A DNA stretch of 27,449 bases from a bacterium (GCA_905221505.1 CAJNDL010000029.1:1-27449), one strand, 5' to 3'; positions 16,795-27,147 are shown, numbered from the stretch's first letter. Notes: generated from the sequence alone by a model not told the origin. Numbers and translations are program-made.

Positions 16795-18810
16795 ATGAAT
16801 CTACATCAACCCTTGCATGTCTTGCCTGGTGTGGGACCAAAGTCAGCAGAAAAATACGCCAAACTAGGAATTGAAAACTTGCAAGACCTCTTGCTCTACT
16901 TTCCTTTCCGTTATGAAGATTTCAAAACCAAGCAAGTGCTGGAGCTGGAAGACGGTGAAAAGGCGGTTCTGTCTGGTCAAGTCGTGACTCCAGCCAGTGT
17001 CCAATATTATGGTTTTAAGCGCAATCGTTTGCGCTTTAGCCTCAAACAGGGAGAAGTCGTTTTTGCGGTGAATTTCTTTAATCAGCCCTATCTGGCTGAT
17101 AAGATAGAGCTGGGAGCAACCCTGGCTGTATTTGGAAAATGGGACCGCGCCAAGGCAAGTTTGACAGGGATGAAGGTTCTGGCTCAGGTGGAAGATGACC
17201 TCCAACCTGTCTATCGTCTGGCTCAGGGAATCAGTCAGGCCAGTCTGGTCAAGGTTATCAAGACGGCCTTTGATCAGGGGTTGGACCTCTTGATTGAGGA
17301 AAATCTTCCCCAGTCTTTACTTGATAAATACAAACTCATGTCCCGTTGCCAGGCTGTTCGCGCTATGCATTTTCCAAAGGATTTGGCTGAATACAAGCAG
17401 GCCCTTCGCCGTATCAAGTTTGAGGAACTCTTTTATTTCCAAATGCAATTGCAGACGCTCAAGTCTGAAAATAGAGTTCAAGGAAGTGGTCTGGTTCTGG
17501 ATTGGTCTCAGGAAAAAGTGTCGGCGGTTAAAGAAAGTCTGCCATTTGCCCTGACACAAGCTCAGGAAAAGAGTTTACAGGAAATTTTAACTGATATGAA
17601 GTCTGACCACCACATGAATCGTCTCCTGCAAGGGGATGTGGGGAGCGGAAAAACGGTGGTCGCTGGTTTGGCAATGTTTGCGGCGGTGACGGCTGGCTAC
17701 CAAGCAGCCCTCATGGTGCCAACAGAGATTCTAGCAGAGCAGCATTTTGAGAGTTTGAAGGGTCTTTTTCCGGACTTGAAACTGGCTCTCTTAACAGGTT
17801 CCTTAAAAGCTGCAGAAAAAAGAGAAGTTTTGGAGACCATTGCTAAGGGTGAGGCTGATTTGATTATCGGAACCCATGCTCTGATTCAGGATGGGGTGGA
17901 TTATGCTCGTCTTGGATTGATTATCATCGATGAGCAACACCGTTTTGGTGTGGGGCAAAGGCGTATTTTACGGGAAAAAGGAGACAATCCTGACGTTCTC
18001 ATGATGACGGCGACTCCCATTCCACGGACGCTGGCCATCACAGCCTTTGGCGATATGGATGTTTCCATTATCGATCAGATGCCAGCAGGGCGGAAGCCTA
18101 TTGTGACGCGCTGGATTAAGCATGAGCAGCTGCCTCAGGTCTTGATCTGGTTAGAGGGAGAAATCCAAAAAGGTTCTCAAGCCTATGTTATCTCTCCCTT
18201 GATTGAAGAATCAGAAGCTCTGGATTTGAAAAATGCCATTGCATTGTCTGAGGAGCTGACAGCTCATTTTGCTGGCAAGGTTGAGGTTGCTCTGCTACAT
18301 GGTAAGATGAAGAATGATGAAAAAGACCAGATTATGCAGGATTTCAAAGAGACAAAGACGGATATTCTGGTTTCGACGACGGTTATCGAGGTCGGGGTTA
18401 ATGTTCCCAATGCGACTGTCATGATTATCATGGATGCCGATCGCTTCGGGCTGAGCCAGCTTCATCAGCTCAGAGGTCGTGTTGGTCGGGGAGATAAGCA
18501 GTCCTATGCTGTTCTCGTTGCCAATCCCAAGACGGATTCTGGGAAAGACCGCATGCGCATCATGACAGAAACGACCAATGGTTTTGTCCTTGCGGAGGAA
18601 GATTTGAAAATGAGGGGTTCAGGTGAGATTTTTGGAACCAGACAGTCAGGGCTTCCAGAGTTCCAAGTGGCCGATATTATCGAAGATTTTCCGATTTTAG
18701 AAGAAGCCAGAAAGGTTGCTAGCTACATTAGTTCTATCGAAGGTTGGCAAGAGGATCCGGAGTGGCGCATGATTGCCCTTCATCTGGAAAAGAAAGAACA
18801 TTTAGATTAA
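16795..18810 (+). CDS. recG: ATP-dependent DNA helicase RecG
   Basis: A 671-aa fork-reversal and branch-migration helicase of recombination and replication repair. The N-terminal wedge/OB-fold domain (about 1-230) precedes Walker A GDVGSGKT (280-287), the DEQH box (379-382), the TATPIPRTL motif and motif VI in QLRGRVGRGD, ending in the C-terminal TRG-like region with FGTRQSGLPEF. AAAGGAG lies upstream of the ATG. It is the last gene of the acpS-alr-recG group. Confidence 0.97.
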   Translation: MNLHQPLHVLPGVGPKSAEKYAKLGIENLQDLLLYFPFRYEDFKTKQVLELEDGEKAVLSGQVVTPASVQYYGFKRNRLRFSLKQGEVVFAVNFFNQPYLADKIELGATLAVFGKWDRAKASLTGMKVLAQVEDDLQPVYRLAQGISQASLVKVIKTAFDQGLDLLIEENLPQSLLDKYKLMSRCQAVRAMHFPKDLAEYKQALRRIKFEELFYFQMQLQTLKSENRVQGSGLVLDWSQEKVSAVKESLPFALTQAQEKSLQEILTDMKSDHHMNRLLQGDVGSGKTVVAGLAMFAAVTAGYQAALMVPTEILAEQHFESLKGLFPDLKLALLTGSLKAAEKREVLETIAKGEADLIIGTHALIQDGVDYARLGLIIIDEQHRFGVGQRRILREKGDNPDVLMMTATPIPRTLAITAFGDMDVSIIDQMPAGRKPIVTRWIKHEQLPQVLIWLEGEIQKGSQAYVISPLIEESEALDLKNAIALSEELTAHFAGKVEVALLHGKMKNDEKDQIMQDFKETKTDILVSTTVIEVGVNVPNATVMIIMDADRFGLSQLHQLRGRVGRGDKQSYAVLVANPKTDSGKDRMRIMTETTNGFVLAEEDLKMRGSGEIFGTRQSGLPEFQVADIIEDFPILEEARKVASYISSIEGWQEDPEWRMIALHLEKKEHLD

Positions 18811-18830
18811 GCTTTCTCTAAGAAAAACTT

Positions 18831-18866
18831 AAGCTAGCTTTCAGGTTTGACCCTTATACTAGAGTC
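18831..18866 (+). promoter_or_regulatory. promoter-like region with two inverted repeats before the micro-ORF
   Basis: TATACT (18855-18860) is a good -10. A perfect palindrome AAGCTAGCTT (18831-18840) precedes it, and TGACCCT (18848-18854) / AGAGTCA (18861-18867) form an inverted repeat (one mismatch) centred on the -10. A -35 at normal spacing is poor; TTAAGC (18829-18834) gives a 20-bp spacer, as in promoters controlled by MerR-type regulators. No MerR gene is in the window. Confidence 0.4.
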
Positions 18867-18891
18867 ATCAAAAAGAAATGAGGACTCTCAC

Positions 18892-18954
18892 ATGACAGTA
18901 ACGATTAAAGTAAATTACCAAACCACTTTCCAAAAGAAAGAAGCAACAAAATAA
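18892..18954 (+). CDS. 20-codon micro-ORF
   Basis: Encodes MTVTIKVNYQTTFQKKEATK. GAGGA ends 7 nt before the ATG, an ideal ribosome-binding site; a promoter-like region lies upstream and a strong terminator starts 14 bp after the stop. The peptide is basic and not hydrophobic, so it is neither a signal peptide nor a typical pheromone precursor. It may be a genuine small protein, a leader peptide, or the start of a gene whose remainder was deleted. I do not recognise a family. Confidence 0.5.
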   Translation: MTVTIKVNYQTTFQKKEATK

Positions 18955-18967
18955 GATTGAATAGGAT

Positions 18968-18992
18968 AAAAAGAGCGAAAATGCTCTTTTTT
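18968..18992 (+). terminator. intrinsic terminator after the micro-ORF
   Basis: AAAAAGAGC (18968-18976) pairs with GCTCTTTTT (18983-18991) around GAAAAT, followed by T. It can also end the recG transcript. Between it and 19090 I see only AT-rich sequence. Confidence 0.88.
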
Positions 18993-19099
18993 CGTTTCTA
19001 AAACTACTTTCAATCCACAATCCTAAAAGTAAGAAAATCTAAATTCATTTTCTATTTACCCTTCTTTATTGCATTGATTTCTCAGATATGTTACAGTTG

Positions 19100-19113
19100 T
19101 GGTAGCGATTACA
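19100..19113 (+). promoter_or_regulatory. candidate cre site (CcpA) before the esterase
   Basis: TGGTAGCGATTACA matches the cre consensus TGWAANCGNTNWCA at all defined positions except the third and fourth. It sits 18 bp upstream of the esterase start, in the expected leader or transcription-start region; a weak promoter (TTGCAT 19069-19074, 17 bp, TACAGT 19092-19097) lies just before it. Confidence 0.5.
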
Positions 19114-19131
19114 AAACAAAAGGAGTATGCT

Positions 19132-20112
19132 ATGAAAAATCCAGCTTTGCTAGAAGAAATTAAGACCTATAAAGGCAGGGATGAGGTGCCAGAAGACTTT
19201 GATATTTTCTGGGATAAGGAAGTGAAAAAAGTTTCAACTCTTCCAGCCTACCAGTTGGAGGAAAGAGATTTCCACCTTCCTCAAGTCAAGTGCTATGAGT
19301 TAAGCTTTGAAGGAACCAATGCAGGCAAAGTCTATGCACGCGTCGTTCTTCCAAAGAGTGAGGGTAAAGTCCCAATAATTTTCCATTTCCATGGTTATAT
19401 GGGACGTGGCTGGGACTGGGCTGACATGCTGGCCTATACCGTGTCTGGTTACGGTGTTGTCTCCATGGATGTGAGGGGCCAGTCGGGCTACTCGCAAGAC
19501 GGTTTGCGTTCTCCTCTAGGAAATACGGTGAAGGGGCATATCATTCGTGGTGCTGTGGAAGGTCGGGATCACCTCTTTTATAAGGATATTTATCTGGATA
19601 TTTACCAGTTGGTTGAAATCATTGCTAGTCTACCTGAGGTTGATGAGGAGCGACTTTCTAGCTATGGTGCCTCACAAGGTGGTGCTCTAGCATTGGTTGC
19701 AGCAGCACTCAATCCTCGAATTGAGAAAACAGTTGCCATCTATCCTTTCTTGTCAGACTTCAGACGGGTGCTTGAGATTGGTAATACTAGCGAGGCTTAT
19801 GATGAACTTTTCCGTTATTTCAAGTTCCACGATCCTTTTCATGAAACAGAGGAGGAGATCATGGCGACCCTTGCCTATATCGATGTGAAAAATCTTGCCC
19901 ATCGTATCAAGGGTGAAGTTAAGATGATTACAGGCTTGGACGACGATGTTTGTTATCCCATTACCCAGTTTGCGATTTACAATCGTCTGACTTGCGATAA
20001 GGCCTATCGTATCATGCCAGAGTATGCTCATGAAGCTATGAATGTTTTTGTCAACGACCAAGTCTACAATTGGCTCTGTGGCAGTAAGATTCCTTTTAAG
20101 TATATAAAATAA
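19132..20112 (+). CDS. axe1: acetyl xylan esterase / cephalosporin-C deacetylase family (CE7) esterase
   Basis: A 326-aa alpha/beta-hydrolase without a signal peptide, so cytoplasmic. CE7 marks are the RGQ motif (VRGQSGYS), the nucleophile S181 in GASQGG, the acid D271 (GLDDDVC) and H300 (YAHEA). Family members remove acetyl groups from short oligosaccharides and other small esters; the pneumococcal homologue is annotated as acetyl xylan esterase, but a sugar acetate from host glycans is at least as plausible a substrate. ATG 19132 has AAAGGAG upstream; a GTG 33 bp earlier would lie within the candidate cre site and was rejected. A terminator follows at 20119. Confidence 0.9.
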   Translation: MKNPALLEEIKTYKGRDEVPEDFDIFWDKEVKKVSTLPAYQLEERDFHLPQVKCYELSFEGTNAGKVYARVVLPKSEGKVPIIFHFHGYMGRGWDWADMLAYTVSGYGVVSMDVRGQSGYSQDGLRSPLGNTVKGHIIRGAVEGRDHLFYKDIYLDIYQLVEIIASLPEVDEERLSSYGASQGGALALVAAALNPRIEKTVAIYPFLSDFRRVLEIGNTSEAYDELFRYFKFHDPFHETEEEIMATLAYIDVKNLAHRIKGEVKMITGLDDDVCYPITQFAIYNRLTCDKAYRIMPEYAHEAMNVFVNDQVYNWLCGSKIPFKYIK

Positions 20113-20118
20113 TGAATG

Positions 20119-20142
20119 AGAGAGCCTAGTAGCTCTCTTTTT
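20119..20142 (+). terminator. terminator of the esterase gene
   Basis: AGAGAGC (20119-20125) pairs with GCTCTCT (20132-20138) around CTAGTA, then a T-run. Confidence 0.88.
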
Positions 20143-20190
20143 GTACAGAGTCTAGTCAGCAAAGATTATAGTTCATATATACTTTGAAAT

Positions 20191-20307
20191 TCATACTCTT
20201 CGAAAATCTCTTCAAACCACGTCAGCTTTATCTATAATCTCAAAACAGTGTCTTGAGCAGCCTGCGGCTAGCTTCCTAGTTTGCTCTTTGATTTTTATTG
20301 AGTATGA
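20191..20307. repeat. BOX-type intergenic repeat (boxA-boxC, no boxB)
   Basis: A 117-bp element bounded by perfect 8-bp inverted ends TCATACTC and GAGTATGA. The left part carries the boxA core CTCTTCGAAAATCTCTTC followed by AAACCACGTCAGC, and the right part the boxC core CTGCGGCTAGCTTCCTAG. No boxB module separates them. BOX elements are dispersed non-coding repeats of S. pneumoniae and relatives, thought to be mobilised in trans. It lies between the esterase terminator and the protease promoter region and encodes nothing. Confidence 0.88.
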
Positions 20308-20377
20308 GTTTTTTTCTTGACCTTGGTGTAAAACAATTCATTTTGCTATCTAGCTTGGTATAAGTTCTTTCAAGACA

Positions 20378-20407
20378 TTGAAAATCGCCTGTGAAATGTG
20401 TTATAAT
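20378..20407 (+). promoter_or_regulatory. distal promoter candidate for the surface protease
   Basis: TTGAAA (20378-20383), 18-bp spacer, TATAAT (20402-20407) with an extended-10 TG. It would give a leader of about 265 nt before the protease; the stretch 20410-20610 is AT-rich and holds no gene that I can see. Confidence 0.55.
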
Positions 20408-20609
20408 TTATAAGAAAATATACAGTTTGGCTGCAAATGAATGTATATATAAGTTTATGTATAACTTAGTTTTTCTGATTAGGATAATATCTTATAAAAA
20501 ACTATATTCTTGGAGATACAGTACTTAAATAGCATTTGTAAAGGAACAAAATAATCTATAGCTATTTTTATTGTAAGAATCAAAGTAGAGAATGTTATGC
20601 TAATGGAAA

Positions 20610-20663
20610 CTGTAATATTTTATTTTTTAGAATATACTTGGATAAATTAACTTTGAAAGTTAA
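20610..20663 (+). promoter_or_regulatory. proximal promoter candidate and operator-like palindrome before the protease
   Basis: TATACT (20633-20638) with a weak CTGTAA at -35 (20610-20615, 17-bp spacing) is followed by the perfect palindrome TTAACTTT-G-AAAGTTAA (20647-20663), which would overlap the start of transcription and ends 3 nt before the GAGG ribosome-binding site. The TTAACTT half resembles half-sites described for DtxR-type manganese regulators (PsaR/ScaR/SloR); that link is tentative. Confidence 0.45.
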
Positions 20664-20676
20664 AGTGAGGTAATGT

Positions 20677-23600
20677 ATGTTTGTGTGTTTAAAAGGTTTA
20701 GGGAAATTTCGTAAATCCAAAGCTTATGGTTTGGTTGGTTGTTTGACATTATCAGCGGTGATTGGCTTAGCTGCACCAGAGTTACCAGTTATTGGTGGCG
20801 GGGTTGTTTATGCTGATGTCATTCAAGGCGGTAGTGATATTCACGATGTGGACGTTCATAGTAAATCTGCAGAAGGTGTTGCTATGACTTATACTACTTA
20901 TGATAGTGGAACAAGTGGAAAACAAACAGCTTCTGGTAGTGGGGTATTTGTTGCACCAAATGTGATGGTGACAGTGGCGCATAACTACTATGATAAAAAC
21001 CAAGAGGATAAGTCTGCGGTCTTACGTGGTGGAGAGTCTGCTCGTAGTTATGTTGTGATGAACTCAGAAACAGAGAAGAGTAACAAAGTGCCCACATCAG
21101 GGGTACCCGAGTCTCTTGAAAAAGACTCTATTCATTTGTATGATGAGAAGAATTTTGGGAAAGACTATAGCAACGATTTAGCAGTAGTTATCACTAAAAA
21201 ACCTGTCGAAGCTATGACAGGTGGTGAAGATTCACCAAGAGAATTGAGTGATAAAGAGGTTTCTACGGGTGATAGCATCACTATGGTCGGATATCCCAAT
21301 GATTTTTCTACTCCAAATTTAAGTAAAGAAAATAAAGCTCGATTGAAAGACGGTAAGGCTTATTCAGTCTCAACAACTGTAAGCAGTATCAATAAAGAGA
21401 GTGGTGCAGTCACTTATCATTCCTCAGCTTTAGGAGGTTTTTCAGGTGCTCCTTTGTTTAATGAGAAAGGAGAGGTAGTCGGTATCCACCAGCACGGAAC
21501 TAACACTTCAAGCGCTTCTGAGAGTGAGCGTATTGGGGGTGGTACTCTCTTTACGGAAAAGCACAAGGCTTGGATTCAGTCTATGATTGATAAATATGCT
21601 ATCACAGGTTGGTATATAGACGGTGCAAACCGTTACTACTATAATGAAGATCATATAGCTTTAAAAGATGTAGAGTATGAGATTGACGGTGCTTTGTATA
21701 GTTTTGATGAAAAAGGTCGAGCTACTTTACTGGAAGGTGAAGAAAAAGGTCGCGTTTTACTTCGGGTGGAAGATACTAAAGGAACTCCTTTGATTTCAAA
21801 TAAGGTTGTTCAGGAAGGTCCTGTTGGAAGTGGCTTGAATTTTCATTTGAGACAAAATCCAGACTTCAAACAGTTAATAGCAACTTCCCCAACGGCTAAA
21901 GTTGTATCCTATAACGGAGTGCCAATTAACAAACTAGCAAGTGATACTACTTGGTCTGATGAATATGTCAGTAAGTTAGCTTTAGGTAATACAATTATAA
22001 GAGCTGTGGTGTCTGATGTGATACCAAAGTCTAACTCTGACTTTACTAGAACGGAAGTTGGTAAAGTTGATTTAAGTGGTAAATCGAACTTACCTGTGCC
22101 TAGTAAAGAGGTGTTACAAGCTCCGAATGGTTCAGAAAATTTCTATGCTACAACACACATTCAAACGCCAGATGGATCGGGGTCAGGTACTTTAATTGCA
22201 CCAAATTTGCTGTTAACAGTCGCTCATAATTTCTTAACAGTTAAAGGTTCTGAGGTAGTTACTAAATCTGGTCGCACCAATACAGTGTATAAAGCAACTT
22301 TACCGAATGGTAAGTCTGTGAATTTTTCAGATGATGATATTGTTTATTGGAATAAGAAAGATTCAGTATTTGGATTTAAAAATGACTTAGCTTTGGTTCG
22401 GTTAAAAGAAGCAGTAAAAGAAGTAACTCCTGTAGAGGTTGTAAAACAATCTTCGAAAGTTGCAGAGGGGGATTCAGTTTCGGTCTATGGTTTTCCAGAT
22501 AACAAGCTAAGTCCAGTTTTAGATAGCAAAGTAGTAGGAACTACAGACTTCGGTTCTGGAATAGAGGGAATTAGCTATGGAGGTACGAAACCTGGAGCGT
22601 CTGGTGGTGGTCTTTATAATGATAAAGGTGCTTTAATTGGAGTTCATCAAAATGGTGTTGTAGGAAGTCGTAGTGGTGGTTTAGTCTTATCAAAAGAGCA
22701 GCTGGATTGGGTTCGTTCTTATATTGAGGGTCAACCAAAAGATCCTGTCTATGTGGAAGATAAAGAAGTGGAACCTTCTAAGAAGGATTCGGATAAGGAT
22801 TTAGCTGGGAAATTAGATCCAAAAAAAGATAGTGGAAAAGAAGATTCTGGTATTTTAGGTACATCTGGTGACTTTGCAGCTCCTACAGTAGCTAAGCCAG
22901 AGTTTAGAGGCGGGGTCAATGGTGCAGATGCTGAGGTTCATCACATTTCAGACTTCACAGGCGGAGTGAATGGAGGCGACTCACTTGTTACAGAAGTTCC
23001 AGAGTATAGTGGTGTTCTATCTACATTAGGTGATTCTCCAGCTCCTACCGTAGCTAAACCAGAGTTTACAGGCGGGGTCAATGGTGCGGATGCTGAGATT
23101 CATCATCTTTTAGACTTTACAGGCGGAGTGAATGGAGGCGACTCACTTGTTGCAGAAGTTCCAGAGTACAGTGGTGTTCTATCTACATTAGGTGATTCTC
23201 CAGCTCCTACCGTAGCTAAGCCAGAGTTTAGAGGCGGAGTGAATGGAGGCGACTCACTTGTTACAGAGGTTCCAGAGTACAGAGGCTTCCTATTTACATT
23301 AGGTGATTCTCCAGCTCCTACCGTAGCTAAGCCAGAGTTTAGAGGCAAAGTGAATGGTTCGTATGCTGAGATTCATCATCTTTCAGACTATACAGGTGGA
23401 GTTCCTTTCACTGAATCTTCTAAACTAGAAATGCCAGAGTATAAGGGTTCATTAGCAATAGCAGAAGAATCGGCCCCAACAGTTGAAAAACAGAACTTCA
23501 CAGGCGGAGTGAATGTGGTAGCAAGTCCTATGCATGATAACAATAGAGATAGTAAGAACGAAGCAACAATGAAACAAGATATCACAAGAATTGCTAGTTC

Positions 23601-24183
23601 ACAACGTATTTTTAAAAATGAAGCAGGAAGTGTGCAAATTCAAGCTTCAGAAGAAGTATTGGAAAATGTGATAGGTGTTCAAATTCAAGAAGTTCAAGTT
23701 AGTGATCTAAGCTCATTAAACTATAAAGCATTTGATATTCAATTGAAGGATACAGCTGCTAGAACTGTTCAGCCTAACGGAAAAGTCCTAGTTACTTTTG
23801 CTACGGATCATTCTGTTGAGAATATTTATGCTGTAGATCCAGAAGGAAAACTACATCCTATTGAATTCGAACAAAAAGATGGAAAGATTATTTTTGAGAC
23901 TAGCAATTCTAGTATTTATGCGATGACTTTCCGACACTCTGTTGACAATCCACTATTTAAAAATGCTACAAAAGATAAAAAAGAAGAGGAGCTTGCACCA
24001 TCACCTAAATTGTTATCTATAAATGAGAACTCAGAATCAAACCAATCAGAGAATAAAGTAGGTAACAATGAGCAGGCTAAGTTACCAGATGCAGGTGAGT
24101 CTGATTCATTACTAACAATCTTATTTGGTTTTGTAGGAGTGCTTCTTGGAGCAATGATTTCTTATAAGCGAAAAGACAGTTAA
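20677..24183 (+). CDS. cell-surface serine protease with two trypsin/V8-like domains and LPDAG anchor
   Basis: A 1168-aa exported protein. A signal peptide (about 1-46, RKSKAYGLVG then a hydrophobic stretch, cleavage near VYA/DV) is followed by a first S1B-like domain (about 65-305; H102, D167, S256 in GGFSGAP), one cell-wall-binding-like repeat (311-352, GWYIDGANRYYY), a linker (355-475), a second protease domain (485-685; H517, D570, S642 in GASGGG), 54-residue repeats (about 731-945) like those in the NanA C-terminus, a beta-rich accessory region (980-1088), and LPDAG (1136-1140) with a membrane anchor and basic tail. Both domains keep GIHQHG/GVHQNG, where V8 proteases have the histidine that reads glutamate, so cleavage after Glu is conceivable. 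GAGG lies 6 nt before the ATG. No transposase or regulator adjoins it. Substrate unknown; host proteins are an inference. Confidence 0.88.
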   Translation: MFVCLKGLGKFRKSKAYGLVGCLTLSAVIGLAAPELPVIGGGVVYADVIQGGSDIHDVDVHSKSAEGVAMTYTTYDSGTSGKQTASGSGVFVAPNVMVTVAHNYYDKNQEDKSAVLRGGESARSYVVMNSETEKSNKVPTSGVPESLEKDSIHLYDEKNFGKDYSNDLAVVITKKPVEAMTGGEDSPRELSDKEVSTGDSITMVGYPNDFSTPNLSKENKARLKDGKAYSVSTTVSSINKESGAVTYHSSALGGFSGAPLFNEKGEVVGIHQHGTNTSSASESERIGGGTLFTEKHKAWIQSMIDKYAITGWYIDGANRYYYNEDHIALKDVEYEIDGALYSFDEKGRATLLEGEEKGRVLLRVEDTKGTPLISNKVVQEGPVGSGLNFHLRQNPDFKQLIATSPTAKVVSYNGVPINKLASDTTWSDEYVSKLALGNTIIRAVVSDVIPKSNSDFTRTEVGKVDLSGKSNLPVPSKEVLQAPNGSENFYATTHIQTPDGSGSGTLIAPNLLLTVAHNFLTVKGSEVVTKSGRTNTVYKATLPNGKSVNFSDDDIVYWNKKDSVFGFKNDLALVRLKEAVKEVTPVEVVKQSSKVAEGDSVSVYGFPDNKLSPVLDSKVVGTTDFGSGIEGISYGGTKPGASGGGLYNDKGALIGVHQNGVVGSRSGGLVLSKEQLDWVRSYIEGQPKDPVYVEDKEVEPSKKDSDKDLAGKLDPKKDSGKEDSGILGTSGDFAAPTVAKPEFRGGVNGADAEVHHISDFTGGVNGGDSLVTEVPEYSGVLSTLGDSPAPTVAKPEFTGGVNGADAEIHHLLDFTGGVNGGDSLVAEVPEYSGVLSTLGDSPAPTVAKPEFRGGVNGGDSLVTEVPEYRGFLFTLGDSPAPTVAKPEFRGKVNGSYAEIHHLSDYTGGVPFTESSKLEMPEYKGSLAIAEESAPTVEKQNFTGGVNVVASPMHDNNRDSKNEATMKQDITRIASSQRIFKNEAGSVQIQASEEVLENVIGVQIQEVQVSDLSSLNYKAFDIQLKDTAARTVQPNGKVLVTFATDHSVENIYAVDPEGKLHPIEFEQKDGKIIFETSNSSIYAMTFRHSVDNPLFKNATKDKKEEELAPSPKLLSINENSESNQSENKVGNNEQAKLPDAGESDSLLTILFGFVGVLLGAMISYKRKDS
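22867..23526 (+). repeat. in-frame tandem repeats in the protease gene
   Basis: Units begin at 22867, 23029, 23191 and 23302, with a partial decayed one from about 23470. Full units are 162 bp (54 codons; GDSPAPTVAKPEF, GGVNGADAE, TGGVNGGDS, VPEYSGVLSTL). The third unit is shorter by exactly 51 bp, and the fourth has diverged. Confidence 0.9.
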
Positions 24184-24224
24184 TTTGTCTTCAGTTGTTC
24201 TTTGAACTTTTATGTTCATATAAA

Positions 24225-24399
24225 ATAAACCACTCGCTATGCGAGTGCGCGTCGAAGATTATACTCAAAAAATTCCAAGCGCGATACAGTAAAGGTGTTC
24301 AAGCTAATTGTAAAGCGAAAAGAGAAAAATATGAAACAAAAGGCTCAGGGCTTATCGTTTACACTCTTTATTGAAGGAGAAAGTTTAGTCCTAACTTAA
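24225..24399 (+). mobile_element. remnant of an IS200/IS605-family element (5' end of tnpA)
   Basis: A perfect hairpin CACTCGC-TAT-GCGAGTG (24231-24247), typical of IS200/IS605 ends, is followed about 85 bp later by ATG 24331 and MKQKAQGLSF, the start I recall for streptococcal IS200-type Y1 transposases. The frame then leaves the family sequence and stops at 24397-24399 after 22 codons, so the catalytic part (HuH and Tyr motifs) is gone. Inactive. The exact right end is not visible. From 24400 to 24510 I see only AT-rich sequence. Confidence 0.6.
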
Positions 24400-24510
24400 T
24401 GACATTGGAGAATATATTATTTCTCTTTTTGTTATAGAAGTCGAAAGTACTTTTAAAGAAGATAGAAGTATAAAAATATTTCTGAAAATAGAATCTATTA
24501 TAGATCACTA

Positions 24511-24539
24511 TAGAAAAATATATTGTTTTGTTGTATAAT
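24511..24539 (+). promoter_or_regulatory. candidate promoter for the sialidase gene
   Basis: TAGAAA (24511-24516, 4 of 6), 17-bp spacer, perfect TATAAT (24534-24539). It leaves a leader of about 155 nt, AT-rich, with a small hairpin CGCTT/AAGCG (24675-24689) directly before the GGAGG ribosome-binding site (24692-24696). Confidence 0.5.
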
Positions 24540-24681
24540 AAAGAAAAATCTAGATTTTTAGGAAATAAAATAATTACTTTTAGAGAGTCATAGATTAATC
24601 AAGAATAAGCAATCGTATTAGTTGAATTGCTTTCCAGTGCTAACTTTTTAACTAATTCAAAAATTTTAAAAAATCGCTTAG

Positions 24682-27147
<2,466 letters not shown>

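Noticed and set aside
18829..18867. Firm MerR-regulated promoter
   Set aside because: The palindromes and long spacer are suggestive, but the -35 is weak, the arrangement is not classical and no MerR gene is nearby; kept only as a candidate.
22867..23526. Tandem repeats that could be mistaken for a CRISPR array
   Set aside because: Units are 162 bp, in frame, and encode repeated surface-protein sequence; there are no short palindromic repeats with unique spacers.
24231..24247. Strong hairpin as a transcription terminator of the protease gene
   Set aside because: There is no T-run after it (GCGCGTCG follows), and its position before a transposase-like start fits an IS200-type end better.
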